A DNA stretch of 60,695 nucleotides from DASYSL01 sp036003365 (GTDB lineage: Bacteria > Eisenbacteria > RBG-16-71-46 > DASYSL01): positions 1-60,695 of the forward strand of contig DASYSL010000004.1 of NCBI GenBank assembly GCA_036003365.1, given 5' to 3'. The notes beneath the pieces are model-generated. The model was given only the letters and a program-made list of their open reading frames with translations, was not told where the DNA came from and searched no databases. Of this stretch, positions 16,150-24,250 are shown piece after piece; the stretch's first letter is position 1, and each line of letters begins with the position of its first letter. Position numbers and translations under genes: made by a program.

Positions 16150-16821
16150 ATGGGCTCTCGGCGATGGATCACTCTCCGGCGTTTCGACGATCGCATGCGC
16201 GAGCGCGCCGCGATCGAGACCCTGTGCGGCGCCGACGAAGTCGGGCGGGGACCCCTGGCCGGCCCCCTGGTCGCTGCCGCCGTTTGCCTGCCGCGTGGCG
16301 CCAAGCTCTCCGGCCTCGATGATTCCAAAGCCCTGAGCGCGGAAGCCCGCGAGGATCTCGACGGGCGGATTCGCACCACCGCGCTCGCCGTGGGCTGGGC
16401 GGTGATCAGCCCGCGCGCCGTCGATCGCCTGAACACGCACCGCGCTTCCCTCACAGCCATGCGTCGCGCCCTGCATCGCTTATCACGCCGCACGGCCGTA
16501 GAGCGGGTGCTGGTCGACGGCATCCATCCCCTCATGGATCTGCCATGGCCGCAGGAGACTGTGGTCGATGGCGACGCGCGCAGTCTCGCGATCGCCGCTG
16601 CCTCGGTGATTGCCAAGTGTCTGCGCGACCGCTTCATGCGCCGACTCGCGTTGGACTATCCTCTGTACGGCTTCGAGCGCCACAAGGGCTACGGCACGCG
16701 CGAGCATCTCGAAGCCTTGATGACCCACGGACCCTGCCCTTGGCACCGCTACTCCTTCGGTCCCGTGATGCAGCCCGATCTGTTTAGCGCCGTCCCCGAG
16801 GAAGAGCTCGTCGGAGTCTGA
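16150..16821 (+). CDS. rnhB: Ribonuclease HII
   Basis: A 223-residue RNase HII that removes ribonucleotides from DNA. The DEDD active site is visible: Asp29 and Glu30 in GADEVGRGPLAGP, Asp in VLVDG, and Asp in DGDARSLAIAAASVIAK. The late motif HKGYGTREHLEAL is family-typical. I chose the ATG at 16150, preceded by CGGAGG; an upstream in-frame ATG at 16048 would add 34 residues with no family resemblance. It is followed closely by yraN, the usual arrangement. Confidence 0.93.
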   Translation: MGSRRWITLRRFDDRMRERAAIETLCGADEVGRGPLAGPLVAAAVCLPRGAKLSGLDDSKALSAEAREDLDGRIRTTALAVGWAVISPRAVDRLNTHRASLTAMRRALHRLSRRTAVERVLVDGIHPLMDLPWPQETVVDGDARSLAIAAASVIAKCLRDRFMRRLALDYPLYGFERHKGYGTREHLEALMTHGPCPWHRYSFGPVMQPDLFSAVPEEELVGV

Positions 16822-16843
16822 TCCGCTCCCGTCCGAGAAGAAT

Positions 16844-17209
16844 ATGGATCGTCGTGCTGTCGGCGCCGCCGGCGAGCGCCTGGCGGAGTGGTTCCTCGCG
16901 CGCCGCGGCTACCGCACGCTCGAGCGCAACGCGCGTGTAGGAAAATTCGAAGTGGATCTCGTGATGGAGCAAGGGAGTGCGATCATCCTCGTCGAAGTGA
17001 AGATGCGCCGGGCTTCATCGTGGGGAGGAGCACGCGGGGCATTGAATCGCGCGCAGCGGCTACGTCTGGCGGCGGCTGCCAGCGCATTCGAGGCACGATG
17101 GGCGGGTCGGCGCATCCGTTTCGACGTGATTACCGTCGAGGAAAGTGAAGAGCGACTGGTCGTTGAGCACGTACGGGATGCGTTCGGCAGCGGCGGTGAG
17201 CTTCGCTAG
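16844..17209 (+). CDS. YraN family endonuclease-fold protein (UPF0102)
   Basis: A 121-residue protein with GAAGERLAEWFLARRGYRTLERN and then the nuclease-like core FEVDLVMEQGSAIILVEVKMR, giving the D...E-x-K arrangement of the restriction-endonuclease-like fold. Usual family length is 110-130. Its biochemical role is not established. It lies just after rnhB, as in many genomes, and ends the translation cluster. Confidence 0.9.
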   Translation: MDRRAVGAAGERLAEWFLARRGYRTLERNARVGKFEVDLVMEQGSAIILVEVKMRRASSWGGARGALNRAQRLRLAAAASAFEARWAGRRIRFDVITVEESEERLVVEHVRDAFGSGGELR

Positions 17210-17238
17210 GGCAAATGGTCTACCGAAAAGGTGACGAG

Positions 17239-17260
17239 TCACAGGTTCATGGACCTGTGA
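17239..17260 (+). terminator. Hairpin after yraN, probable transcription end
   Basis: TCACAGGT (17239-17246) pairs with ACCTGTGA (17253-17260) around six bases, 30 bases after the yraN stop. The sequence beyond (GTTGTTCACT) is only modestly T-rich. It partly overlaps an alternative dyad GTGAC/GTCAC at 17231-17242, so the two could exclude each other. Confidence 0.4.
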
Positions 17261-17334
17261 GTTGTTCACTCGCCGAAGCAGTGCTTTCTTGAGTCAGATA
17301 TTGCCGAGACTTCGAGTTGCCTCGGTGAGCGGTA

Positions 17335-17381
17335 GAGGAGTCAACATGCCGTACGGCATGTCGAGGGATCATAAAGGCCAC
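17335..17381 (+). repeat. Hairpin-plus-tail repeat, copy A
   Basis: GAGGAGTCA leads into the perfect 18-base palindrome ACATGCCGTACGGCATGT (17344-17361), followed by one base and the tail GAGGGATCATAAAGGCCAC (17363-17381). The same order occurs in the spacer at 38.7 kb with different palindrome sequences but nearly the same tail. The conserved tail with a variable but always self-complementary stem suggests a structured nucleic-acid element. Confidence 0.7.
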
Positions 17382-17398
17382 CTGCTCTTGAGCAGGTG
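17379..17398 (+). other. Perfect hairpin at the edge of repeat copy A
   Basis: CACCTGCTC (17379-17387) and GAGCAGGTG (17390-17398) are exact reverse complements separated by TT. The hairpin begins in the last bases of the repeat tail and is not shared with the other copies. Confidence 0.5.
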
Positions 17399-17647
17399 AA
17401 GGAAATCGGGCGAAGCAAATCGAGCCGCGGGCGCGGCCCTCCGTTGGTGTCGTGGAGAACCATCCTTGGCAGGCGACCTGAGGGCTCCGGTCGGCGGCAC
17501 GCCGAGGCTTTGACCAACCCCAGCGAAGCTCCGTCGTCCCAGATGCGCCTCTGTGTACCCGCGCTCAGGTGGCGTCACTCTCTCTCGAGCACCCGAGAGG
17601 ACCGCGTTCGCGGCTCGCGATGCGGTCTCGATCCGGCCTTCGTCTTC

Positions 17648-17671
17648 GGGCGGGGCCGCTAGACCCCGCCC
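17648..17671 (+). other. GC-rich hairpin in the spacer
   Basis: GGGCGGGG (17648-17655) pairs with CCCCGCCC (17664-17671) around eight bases. No T-run follows on either strand, so its role is unclear; it could be a rho-independent-like pause or a protein site. Confidence 0.35.
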
Positions 17672-17912
17672 TCGCATGAAGGCGCCGAGACCTCCCTGTC
17701 CAGGCGACCCCGGCGAGGCGTCTCCCTTGCACGCTCGGTGCCGAAACCGGCGATCTACTGGCATTGCGTGACTTGGCCTCCTTGGCCCCGGCCGGTGGCT
17801 TGTGAGCGGGCGGGGCGGCGGCTAGACTCCGGGCGAAGTTCCAGGGGGGTCTGCCCAAGGTCGTGCCGGCCTGCCCACCTGGCCATCTGGCCGGCGTTCC
17901 CGGAGGGCCCAC

Positions 17913-19097
17913 GTGGCCGAGCCCGAGCGCATCCTCATCCTTCACGCCAAGGCGGGCGCGGGACACAAGCGAGCGGCGGAGGCGTTGGAGCATGCTTTCC
18001 GCTCCATCGGCCCCTCCAATCGCGTGCACGCGCTCGACACGCTGGCCTTCGCCTCGGCCCTCTTCCAGAGAACCTACGCGCAGACGTACGACGCCATGGT
18101 GAAACGGGCGCCGCCGCTCTGGCGCTTGCTCTACTGGGGCACCGAGCGCCCGAACGTGCATCGCGGCACGGCGCGCGCCCGCGTCTCGCTCGACCGCCTC
18201 AATCTGCGGCGTCTCATCCATGCCATCCGCCGCTTTCGCCCGGCGGCCGTCGTGTGCACGCACTTCCTGCCGCTCGAAGGCTTGTCGCATCTGGCCGCGC
18301 GCGACCGGCTCGGCTCGCCTCTCTACTGCGTGATCACCGACTTCGGCGCGCACCCTATCTGGGTGCACGACGGCATCGCGGGCTACTTCGTGGCCGCGGA
18401 AACCGTGCGCGAGGAGCTGGTCGAGTGGGGCGTGCCCTGGGAACGCATCCACGTCACCGGCATTCCCATCGATGCCAAGTTCGGCCACAAGCAGCCCAAG
18501 GAAGCGGCGCGTACGGCGCTCGGTCTCGATCCCAAGGCTCCCGTGGTGCTGGTCATGGGCGGCGGCAACGGCGTCGGACCTTTGCACGGACTGGCGGCGC
18601 GCTTGATCGAGCTGCCGAGCCGGCCGCAGGTGGTGGTGATCGCGGGACGCAACGAAGCGCTGCGCCGCCGGCTGCGTGATCTCGAGCCGCTGGCGCCCGG
18701 GCGCGTGAAGGTCCTCGGCTTCACCAACGAAGTCGACCGCTGGCTCGACGCCGCCGACGTGAATGTGACCAAGGCGGGTGGGCTCACTTGCTCCGAGAGC
18801 CTCGCCAAGCAGGTGCCGCTGGTCATCTTCCGTCCCACGCCGGGGCAGGAAGAGCGCAACAGCGAGGCGCTCACCACGGCCGGTGCGGCCCTGCGCGCGC
18901 GCACCATCGAACAGGTGGCCGAGTCGGTGGAGCGCATCCTCTCGCACCCCTCGCTCGCTCGCTCGATGCGTCGCGCCTGCGAGGAGCTGGGCCGCCCCGA
19001 GGCGGCGGCGATGATCGCCCGGGACGTGCTCGAGGAAGTCCACGGCGACGTCCACGACCGGCACTCTCCGCCACTGCAGCGAGCCCGCAACCTCTGA
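17913..19097 (+). CDS. GT28 glycosyltransferase, MGDG synthase/UgtP-like
   Basis: A 394-residue GT-B enzyme. The N-terminus ILILHAKAGAGHKRAAEAL is the MGDG-synthase signature that binds the lipid acceptor side, with YDAMVKRAPPLWRLLYWGTE following. The C-terminal half has VVLVMGGGNGVGPL, then DVNVTKAGGLTCSESLAKQVPLVIF and the donor-binding PTPGQEERN. Family members transfer glucose or galactose to diacylglycerol on the inner membrane face. The GTG start is not preceded by a strong Shine-Dalgarno sequence. It is separated from the next membrane glycosyltransferase by a few bases at most, suggesting joint expression. Confidence 0.85.
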   Translation: MAEPERILILHAKAGAGHKRAAEALEHAFRSIGPSNRVHALDTLAFASALFQRTYAQTYDAMVKRAPPLWRLLYWGTERPNVHRGTARARVSLDRLNLRRLIHAIRRFRPAAVVCTHFLPLEGLSHLAARDRLGSPLYCVITDFGAHPIWVHDGIAGYFVAAETVREELVEWGVPWERIHVTGIPIDAKFGHKQPKEAARTALGLDPKAPVVLVMGGGNGVGPLHGLAARLIELPSRPQVVVIAGRNEALRRRLRDLEPLAPGRVKVLGFTNEVDRWLDAADVNVTKAGGLTCSESLAKQVPLVIFRPTPGQEERNSEALTTAGAALRARTIEQVAESVERILSHPSLARSMRRACEELGRPEAAAMIARDVLEEVHGDVHDRHSPPLQRARNL

Positions 19098-19120
19098 TTT
19101 CTTTCTACGCTCGACAACTC

Positions 19121-20899
19121 TTGGCCATCGCCGTCCTGTGGCTCGCCCTTTGGGGATACGGCGCCGCAATGCTGCGTCGGTTTGTCTTGGCGTCGTTTGC
19201 CGAGCGGACCGCGCTGCGCTGTGGCGCCGGCGTCGTCATGGTCTCTTCGCTCGTCTTCGTGTTGGGTCTGGGCGGCGGTCTCACGCGGCCGTGGCTCTTT
19301 GGCGTCCTCGCGCTGGGCGTGATCCTGGCCGTGGCCCACGCGCCCCGGCGGCTCTCGTTTGGTGGCTCGCCGGTGGCGATCGTCGTGGCCATCCTCGTCG
19401 TCGCTCCGATTGTGCTCCAAGTCTTCTATCCACCGGTCGACTGGGACGCGACGAGCTATCACCTGGCGGCCGCGAAGCTCTATCTGGCCTCTCATCACTT
19501 GGTGGTCACGCCGTATCTGCGCTATCCGGTGTTCCCGCAATTCCACGAGATGCTGTTCACGCTCGCGCTCGGGACCTTCGGCGACGTGGCGGCGCATGGC
19601 ATGACGTTCCTCGCCTGGGTCGGAACCGCGCTCGCGTTGTGGGCAGCGGGCACGCGGCTCGGGGTGAGGACGGCGGGCGCGCTGGCGGCGGCGTTGTGGA
19701 TCGGAAGTCCGACTGCGCTCGTCGTGGGCACGATCGCCTACGTCGACGTGCCGCTTACGTTCCTGGTGACCCTCGCCGGCTTGTGCTGGATCGTCTACAG
19801 GCACGAGCCCCGAGGGCGCTGGGCGGCTCTTGCCGGGGCCTTCGCCGGCGCCGCTGCGGCCACGAAGTATTCCGGGCTTTTCTTCGCCGGCGCTTTCGCC
19901 TTTGCCTTCTTCTTCACTGCCCCCGCGCAACGGCGCATGCGCCACGTGACTCTCTTCGCCGGACTCGCGGCTCTGATCGGCGTTCCTTGGTACGCGCGCA
20001 ACGCCCTCCTGTCGGGCGATCCGCTGTTTCCGTTCCTTGCGCACGTCTTCCCGAATCGCTTCTGGAACGCCGCCGATCTCGCCATGCAAGTGAACGAATT
20101 GCAGCGCCAGGCAAGCCATTCGTGGTGGGACTTCCTGCTCTTGTGGGGCAGGCTCGCGTTCGATCAGGGTCTGTTCGTCGGTCCGGAGGACATGTTCTCG
20201 CCGGCGCTCTGGATTCCCCTTCCGCTTCTCTTGTGGGCGCGGTGGAAGTCGGTTCCCGAGCGCGTCCTCCTTCTGATCGCGCTCGCCTTCGTCGGCGTGT
20301 GGTTCCTCGGGTCCCCGAGCGGGCGCTACTTGCTGCCGGTGATCCCTCTGCTGTGTCTCGGGATGGGCGCGACGCTTGCATCCTTCTTCGAGTTGCTGAG
20401 AATGCGCTTCCGCGTGGCGCTTCCGGCCATCCTGGTCGCCGTGCTGCTCGCGCTCCCGGGAACGCAGTACGCGTGGGCGCGGACGCGGGCCCGGGGCTTG
20501 CCGCCCGTGACCCCGGCCGAGCGCGACGCGTTCATCGCCCGCGCGTATCCGACGTATCCGCTCTATGTCTGGGTGGCCCATCACCTGGACGGTGAGCGCC
20601 GTATCTACGGTTGGCGCGACTCGCCGCTGGCCTACTACTCGCCCGGGACCTTCGTGGGAGACTGGTTCGGTCCGGCGCGTTACTCGGCCGTGGAATCCGC
20701 ACTTCCATACCCGGGCAGGCTTCACGACGTCCTGTGGAATCTCGGGATCGACTACTTCGTGGTGCCGGATGCGAATGGTCCGGTGGATCTCGGTTTCGAA
20801 GAAGGCGATCCTTTCGCCGTCCTCGTCCTGGTTCATGCCGGCCCGGGCGGAAGGATCTTTCGCATCGAGGATCGGGCGGCCGTTCCGCCCAAGTCGTGA
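19121..20899 (+). CDS. GT39-like multi-pass membrane glycosyltransferase
   Basis: About 592 residues with 11-12 membrane segments. After the first segments comes VDWDATSYHLAAAKLYL, with acidic residues where PMT/ArnT-type GT-C enzymes have their catalytic aspartate, then YPVFPQFHEMLFTLAL. The last 120 residues form a soluble domain. The start is uncertain: no ATG, GTG or good ribosome binding site lies before the first membrane segment. I use the TTG at 19121; a CTG overlapping the previous stop (19094) would be longer, and the ATG at 19169 would remove the first membrane segment. It shares topology with the protein at 3791 but little sequence. Substrate unknown. Confidence 0.65.
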   Translation: MAIAVLWLALWGYGAAMLRRFVLASFAERTALRCGAGVVMVSSLVFVLGLGGGLTRPWLFGVLALGVILAVAHAPRRLSFGGSPVAIVVAILVVAPIVLQVFYPPVDWDATSYHLAAAKLYLASHHLVVTPYLRYPVFPQFHEMLFTLALGTFGDVAAHGMTFLAWVGTALALWAAGTRLGVRTAGALAAALWIGSPTALVVGTIAYVDVPLTFLVTLAGLCWIVYRHEPRGRWAALAGAFAGAAAATKYSGLFFAGAFAFAFFFTAPAQRRMRHVTLFAGLAALIGVPWYARNALLSGDPLFPFLAHVFPNRFWNAADLAMQVNELQRQASHSWWDFLLLWGRLAFDQGLFVGPEDMFSPALWIPLPLLLWARWKSVPERVLLLIALAFVGVWFLGSPSGRYLLPVIPLLCLGMGATLASFFELLRMRFRVALPAILVAVLLALPGTQYAWARTRARGLPPVTPAERDAFIARAYPTYPLYVWVAHHLDGERRIYGWRDSPLAYYSPGTFVGDWFGPARYSAVESALPYPGRLHDVLWNLGIDYFVVPDANGPVDLGFEEGDPFAVLVLVHAGPGGRIFRIEDRAAVPPKS

Positions 20900-20924
20900 A
20901 AGCCCGCGTTTGGCGCCCGTCCGA

Positions 20925-20955
20925 TTGACTTCACGGCTTGTGACGGCGATAGTAT
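20925..20955 (+). promoter_or_regulatory. Weak promoter candidate before meaB
   Basis: TTGACT (20925-20930) and TAGTAT (20950-20955) resemble -35 and -10 boxes, but the 19-base spacer is longer than usual. It lies in the short gap after the membrane glycosyltransferase, where a promoter for the acyl-CoA operon would be expected. Confidence 0.3.
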
Positions 20956-20963
20956 TCCTTGAA

Positions 20964-22049
20964 TTGCAAACGACTTACGCCTACCGCTCGGGCCTGCGAC
21001 ACCCTCGGGAGGAGCCCATCTCCGCATCGAATCCAGTCAGGAGATCAGACGCCGGTCCCGGTCTCGAGGGTCTGGTCGAACGGGCGCTCGACGGCGACCG
21101 CACGAGCTTGGCGCGCGCCATCTCCCTGGTCGAGAACGAGACGCCGGAAGCGCGATTCGTCCTGGAGCGCGCCTATCCGTGCACGGGGCAGGGGATCCGC
21201 ATCGGCATCACGGGGCCACCGGGGGCCGGCAAGTCGACCCTGGTGGCGCGGCTCGCGCGCCGCTATCGCGATCAGGGCGAGCAGGTGGCCATCGTCGCGG
21301 TCGATCCCACGAGCCCATTCTCGGGCGGAGCACTGCTCGGTGACCGCGTGCGCATGGTCGAGCTGGCCGGGGATCCCGGGCTCTTCATTCGCTCGATGGC
21401 CTCGCGGGGCTCCCTCGGCGGGCTCGCGGTGACCACGAGCGAGGTCTGCGATCTGCTCGAGGCGGCCGGCTTCACCCGCCTCCTCGTCGAGACCGTGGGC
21501 GTGGGCCAGTCGGAGCTGGAGGTGGCCGAGGCTGCCGACAGCGTGGTGGTGGTGCTGGTGCCCGAGTCGGGCGATGGCGTGCAGGCGATGAAAGCCGGTC
21601 TCATGGAGATCGGCGACGTGTTCGTGTTGAACAAGGCGGACCGTGACGGGGCCGAGCGCGCAGCACAGGAGGTGAGCGCCGTGCTGGCCTTGAAGAAGCC
21701 GGCGCCCGGCGCGTGGCGCCCGCCGGTCGTCCTCACGGCGGCCAACCAGGGCAAGGGCGTGGACGACCTGGTCGAGCAGATCGCGCGCCATCTCGCGCAT
21801 CTGAACGAGCAGGGGCTCCTGCGCGAGCGGCGCCGGCGCCGGCTGCGCGCCCGCGTGATCGATCTGGTTCGTGCGCGCGCCGTCGGCCGTTTGATCGAGC
21901 GCGTTCCGGAAGCGCGCTGGAACGAGATCCTGGGAAGTCTCGAAGCGAGACGCCGCACGCCGCATCAGGCGGCGGCTCTGCTGTGGGAAGAAGCGTGGCC
22001 CGAAGACGCGAGCCATCCGGCCGCGCAGGGCAAAGGGAGAGCGACATGA
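20964..22049 (+). CDS. meaB: MeaB/ArgK-type G3E GTPase, mutase chaperone
   Basis: A P-loop GTPase of about 361 residues: Walker A GPPGAGKST near residues 84-92, the family motif VAVDPTSPFSGGALLGDRVRM, VETVGVGQSE as Walker B/switch II, and NKAD as the base-specificity motif. MeaB loads and protects B12-dependent acyl-CoA mutases; the mutase gene follows with an ATGA overlap, so the role is well supported. The start is unclear: no ATG is available in the expected region. I give the TTG at 20964; a GTG at 20940 is also possible. The best Shine-Dalgarno-like sequence (GGGAGGAG, 21007-21014) precedes an ATC codon at 21018, exactly where relatives usually begin. Confidence 0.88.
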   Translation: MQTTYAYRSGLRHPREEPISASNPVRRSDAGPGLEGLVERALDGDRTSLARAISLVENETPEARFVLERAYPCTGQGIRIGITGPPGAGKSTLVARLARRYRDQGEQVAIVAVDPTSPFSGGALLGDRVRMVELAGDPGLFIRSMASRGSLGGLAVTTSEVCDLLEAAGFTRLLVETVGVGQSELEVAEAADSVVVVLVPESGDGVQAMKAGLMEIGDVFVLNKADRDGAERAAQEVSAVLALKKPAPGAWRPPVVLTAANQGKGVDDLVEQIARHLAHLNEQGLLRERRRRRLRARVIDLVRARAVGRLIERVPEARWNEILGSLEARRRTPHQAAALLWEEAWPEDASHPAAQGKGRAT

Positions 22050-23794
22050 AAGAGCCCGCGATCAAGACCAACGGCCAGGACACCAAGGCCAAGGACGCCG
22101 ACAAGGCTGAGCCGCACGGCGGTCCGCGCTCGGCCGGCCCGACCGAAGTCGAGCGCGCGGCCGCCGAGTGGAAGCACAAGTACGAGGAGACGGCGAAGGA
22201 ACGCGACGATCTCTTCGAGACCATCTCGGGCAACCACGTCGAGCCGCTCTACACGCCCACCGACGACAAGGACCGCGACTATCTGCGCGACGTCGGCTTC
22301 CCCGGCGAGTACCCGTACACGCGCGGCATCCACCAGTCCATGTACCGGGGCCGGCTGTGGACCATGCGGCAGTTCGCGGGCTTCGGCACCGCGGCGCAGA
22401 CCAACGAGCGCTTCCACTATCTGCTCGAGCACGGACAGATGGGACTCTCGGTGGCCTTCGACGTGCCCACGCTCATGGGCTTCGACTCCGACGATCCCAA
22501 GGCGCGCGGCGAAGTCGGCATGTGCGGCGTGGCCATCGACTCGCTCGCCGACATGGAGACCTTGTTCAAGGGCATTCCCCTCGGCGACATCACCACGTCG
22601 ATGACCATCAACGGTCCGGCGGCCATCATCTGGGCGCTCTTCCTGGCCGCGGCCGAGAAGCAGGGCGTGCCCTTCGAGAAAGTGGGCGGCACGCTCCAGA
22701 ACGACGCCTTCAAGGAATTCGTGGCCCAGAAGTGCTGGTGCTTCCCGCCACGCCCGGCCGTGCGCCTGGTCGTGAACACCATCCAGTTCGCGTCCGAGCA
22801 CATGCCCAAGTGGAATTCGGTATCGGTCTCGGGCTATCACATCCGTGAGGCGGGCTCGACGGCGGCGCAGGAGCTGGCGTTCACATTGAAGGACGGATTC
22901 ACCTACGTCGAAGCCGCCATCAAGGCCGGGCTCGACGTCGACGACTTCGCGCCGCGCCTGTCGTTCTTTTTCAACGCGCACATGGATTTCTTCGAGGAGA
23001 TCGCCAAGTATCGCGCGGCGCGGCGCATCTGGGCGCGGCACCTGCGCGAGATCTACGGCGCCAAGAACCCGCGCTCGTGGCAGCTCCGCTTCCATACCCA
23101 GACCGCCGGTTGCTCGCTGACTGCGCAGCAGCCCGAGAACAACATCGTGCGCACGGCGATCGAGGCCATGGCCGGTGTGCTCGGCGGCACGCAGTCGTTG
23201 CACACGAACTCGATGGACGAAACCCTGGCGCTGCCGTCCGACAAGGCAGTGAAGATCGCGCTCCGCACGCAGCAGATCATCGCCCACGAGACCGGTGTCA
23301 CGAACGTGGCCGATCCGCTGGGCGGCTCGTACTACGTCGAAGCGCTGACCGATCGTCTGGAGCGCGAGGCCGAGGACTATTTCCGCGAGATCGACGCGCG
23401 CGGCGGCGTGGTGACCTGCATCGAGCAGGGCTACTTCCAGCGCGAGATCCATCGCGCCAGCTACCGCTACCAGCAGGAGCTGGAGCAGAAGAAGCGCATC
23501 ATCGTGGGCGTGAACGACTACGTCGAGGCCGACGAGAAGATCGAGATCCCGATCCTCTACATCGATCAGCAGGTCGAGCGCGATCAGGTGGCCTCGCTCC
23601 GCAAGGTGCGCGAGACCCGCGACAACGATCTCGTGGCGCGGCGGATGGCGGCGTTGACGGAAGCAGCGCGCGACGAGTCGAAGAACCTGATGCCGTACTT
23701 GATCGATTGCGCCCGCGCCTACGGCACCAAGGGCGAGATGCGCAAGGCGATGGCCGTCGTGTTCGGCGAGCACCACGAGGCGCCGGAGTTCTAG
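22046..23794 (+). CDS. B12-dependent acyl-CoA mutase, catalytic (N-terminal) subunit; methylmalonyl-CoA mutase-like
   Basis: A 582-residue TIM-barrel subunit that needs the separate B12-binding protein encoded next. Clear family blocks are YRGRLWTMRQFAGFGTA, GLSVAFDVPTLMGFDSD, VGMCGVAIDSLADME, HMPKWNSVSVSGYHIREAG and GGTQSLHTNSMDE. At the substrate pocket, classical methylmalonyl-CoA mutases have GPYxTMY with the key Tyr (Tyr89 in Propionibacterium); here the stretch is GIHQSMY, so that Tyr is His96. The arginine of PPxPxxR, which holds the carboxylate in methylmalonyl-CoA mutase, is kept. Archaeal-type heterodimeric mutases look similar, so methylmalonyl-CoA is the likely substrate, but isobutyryl- or hydroxyisobutyryl-CoA cannot be excluded. 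The first 45 residues are charged and variable. Confidence 0.88.
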   Translation: MKEPAIKTNGQDTKAKDADKAEPHGGPRSAGPTEVERAAAEWKHKYEETAKERDDLFETISGNHVEPLYTPTDDKDRDYLRDVGFPGEYPYTRGIHQSMYRGRLWTMRQFAGFGTAAQTNERFHYLLEHGQMGLSVAFDVPTLMGFDSDDPKARGEVGMCGVAIDSLADMETLFKGIPLGDITTSMTINGPAAIIWALFLAAAEKQGVPFEKVGGTLQNDAFKEFVAQKCWCFPPRPAVRLVVNTIQFASEHMPKWNSVSVSGYHIREAGSTAAQELAFTLKDGFTYVEAAIKAGLDVDDFAPRLSFFFNAHMDFFEEIAKYRAARRIWARHLREIYGAKNPRSWQLRFHTQTAGCSLTAQQPENNIVRTAIEAMAGVLGGTQSLHTNSMDETLALPSDKAVKIALRTQQIIAHETGVTNVADPLGGSYYVEALTDRLEREAEDYFREIDARGGVVTCIEQGYFQREIHRASYRYQQELEQKKRIIVGVNDYVEADEKIEIPILYIDQQVERDQVASLRKVRETRDNDLVARRMAALTEAARDESKNLMPYLIDCARAYGTKGEMRKAMAVVFGEHHEAPEF

Positions 23795-23805
23795 GAGGAA
23801 AGCGC

Positions 23806-24216
23806 TTGGACAGGAAGATCCGCGTACTGGTCGCCAAGGCGGGGCTCGACGGACACGACCGTGGCGCCAAGGTGGTCGCGGCGTCGTTTCGCGACGCCGG
23901 CTTCGAGGTCATCTACACCGGGCTGCACCAGACGCCCGAGCAGGTGGTGGAAGCGGCCATCCAGGAGGACGTGGACGTCATCGCCGTGAGTCTTCTCTCC
24001 GGCGCGCACATGACGATTTTCCCCGAGGTGGTGAAGCTCATGCACGACAAGGGCGCCGACCACGTGCTGGTGACCGGCGGCGGCATCATTCCGCCGCAAG
24101 ACATGGACACGCTCAGCAAGCAGGGCGTGGGCCGCCTCTTCGGTCCGGGGTCGCCCACCGCGGACGCGGTGGAATACATTCGCGAGTGGTGCGCGGCGCA
24201 TCCGCGCGCCGTCTGA
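23806..24216 (+). CDS. B12-binding subunit of the acyl-CoA mutase
   Basis: A 136-residue cobalamin-binding domain. DGHDRGAKVV at residues 15-24 contains the histidine (His17) that replaces dimethylbenzimidazole as lower cobalt ligand; SLLSGAH and TGGGIIPPQD are the remaining B12-pocket motifs. Its length matches stand-alone small subunits. The start is the TTG at 23806 with AGGAGGAAAG just upstream; the longer open frame runs antiphase through the mutase gene. It pairs with the 582-residue subunit and lies 11 bases after it. Confidence 0.92.
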   Translation: MDRKIRVLVAKAGLDGHDRGAKVVAASFRDAGFEVIYTGLHQTPEQVVEAAIQEDVDVIAVSLLSGAHMTIFPEVVKLMHDKGADHVLVTGGGIIPPQDMDTLSKQGVGRLFGPGSPTADAVEYIREWCAAHPRAV

Positions 24217-24250
24217 GCGGAGCCGCCCGCCCGGGCGGGGAGGAATTCCG

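Larger units (their letters stand above)
17210..17912 (+). other. Gene-free 0.7 kb spacer with multiple hairpins
   Basis: No coding region in this stretch can be supported; open frames on both strands look like noise. The first 190 bases hold a run of dyads (17239-17260, 17304-17325, 17344-17361, 17379-17398), listed in part below, and a strong GC hairpin lies at 17648-17671. The remaining sequence up to the GTG at 17913 is very GC-rich and shows no clear promoter. The 17304-17325 dyad is CCGAG with CTCGG around 12 bases. Confidence 0.6.

Noticed and set aside
17239..17398. Possible CRISPR array from repeated hairpins
   Set aside because: The hairpins differ in sequence and spacing and there are no regular direct repeats or cas genes.
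17396..17764. Open frames of 88 and 131 codons in the gene-free spacer
   Set aside because: No ribosome site, no motif, and they cross the hairpins; composition looks random.
17565..20836. Very long open frames on the minus strand opposite the GT28 and GT39-like genes
   Set aside because: They are rich in Arg, His and Gln with no domain motifs, lie opposite clearly conserved proteins, and are expected shadows of GC-rich codon use.
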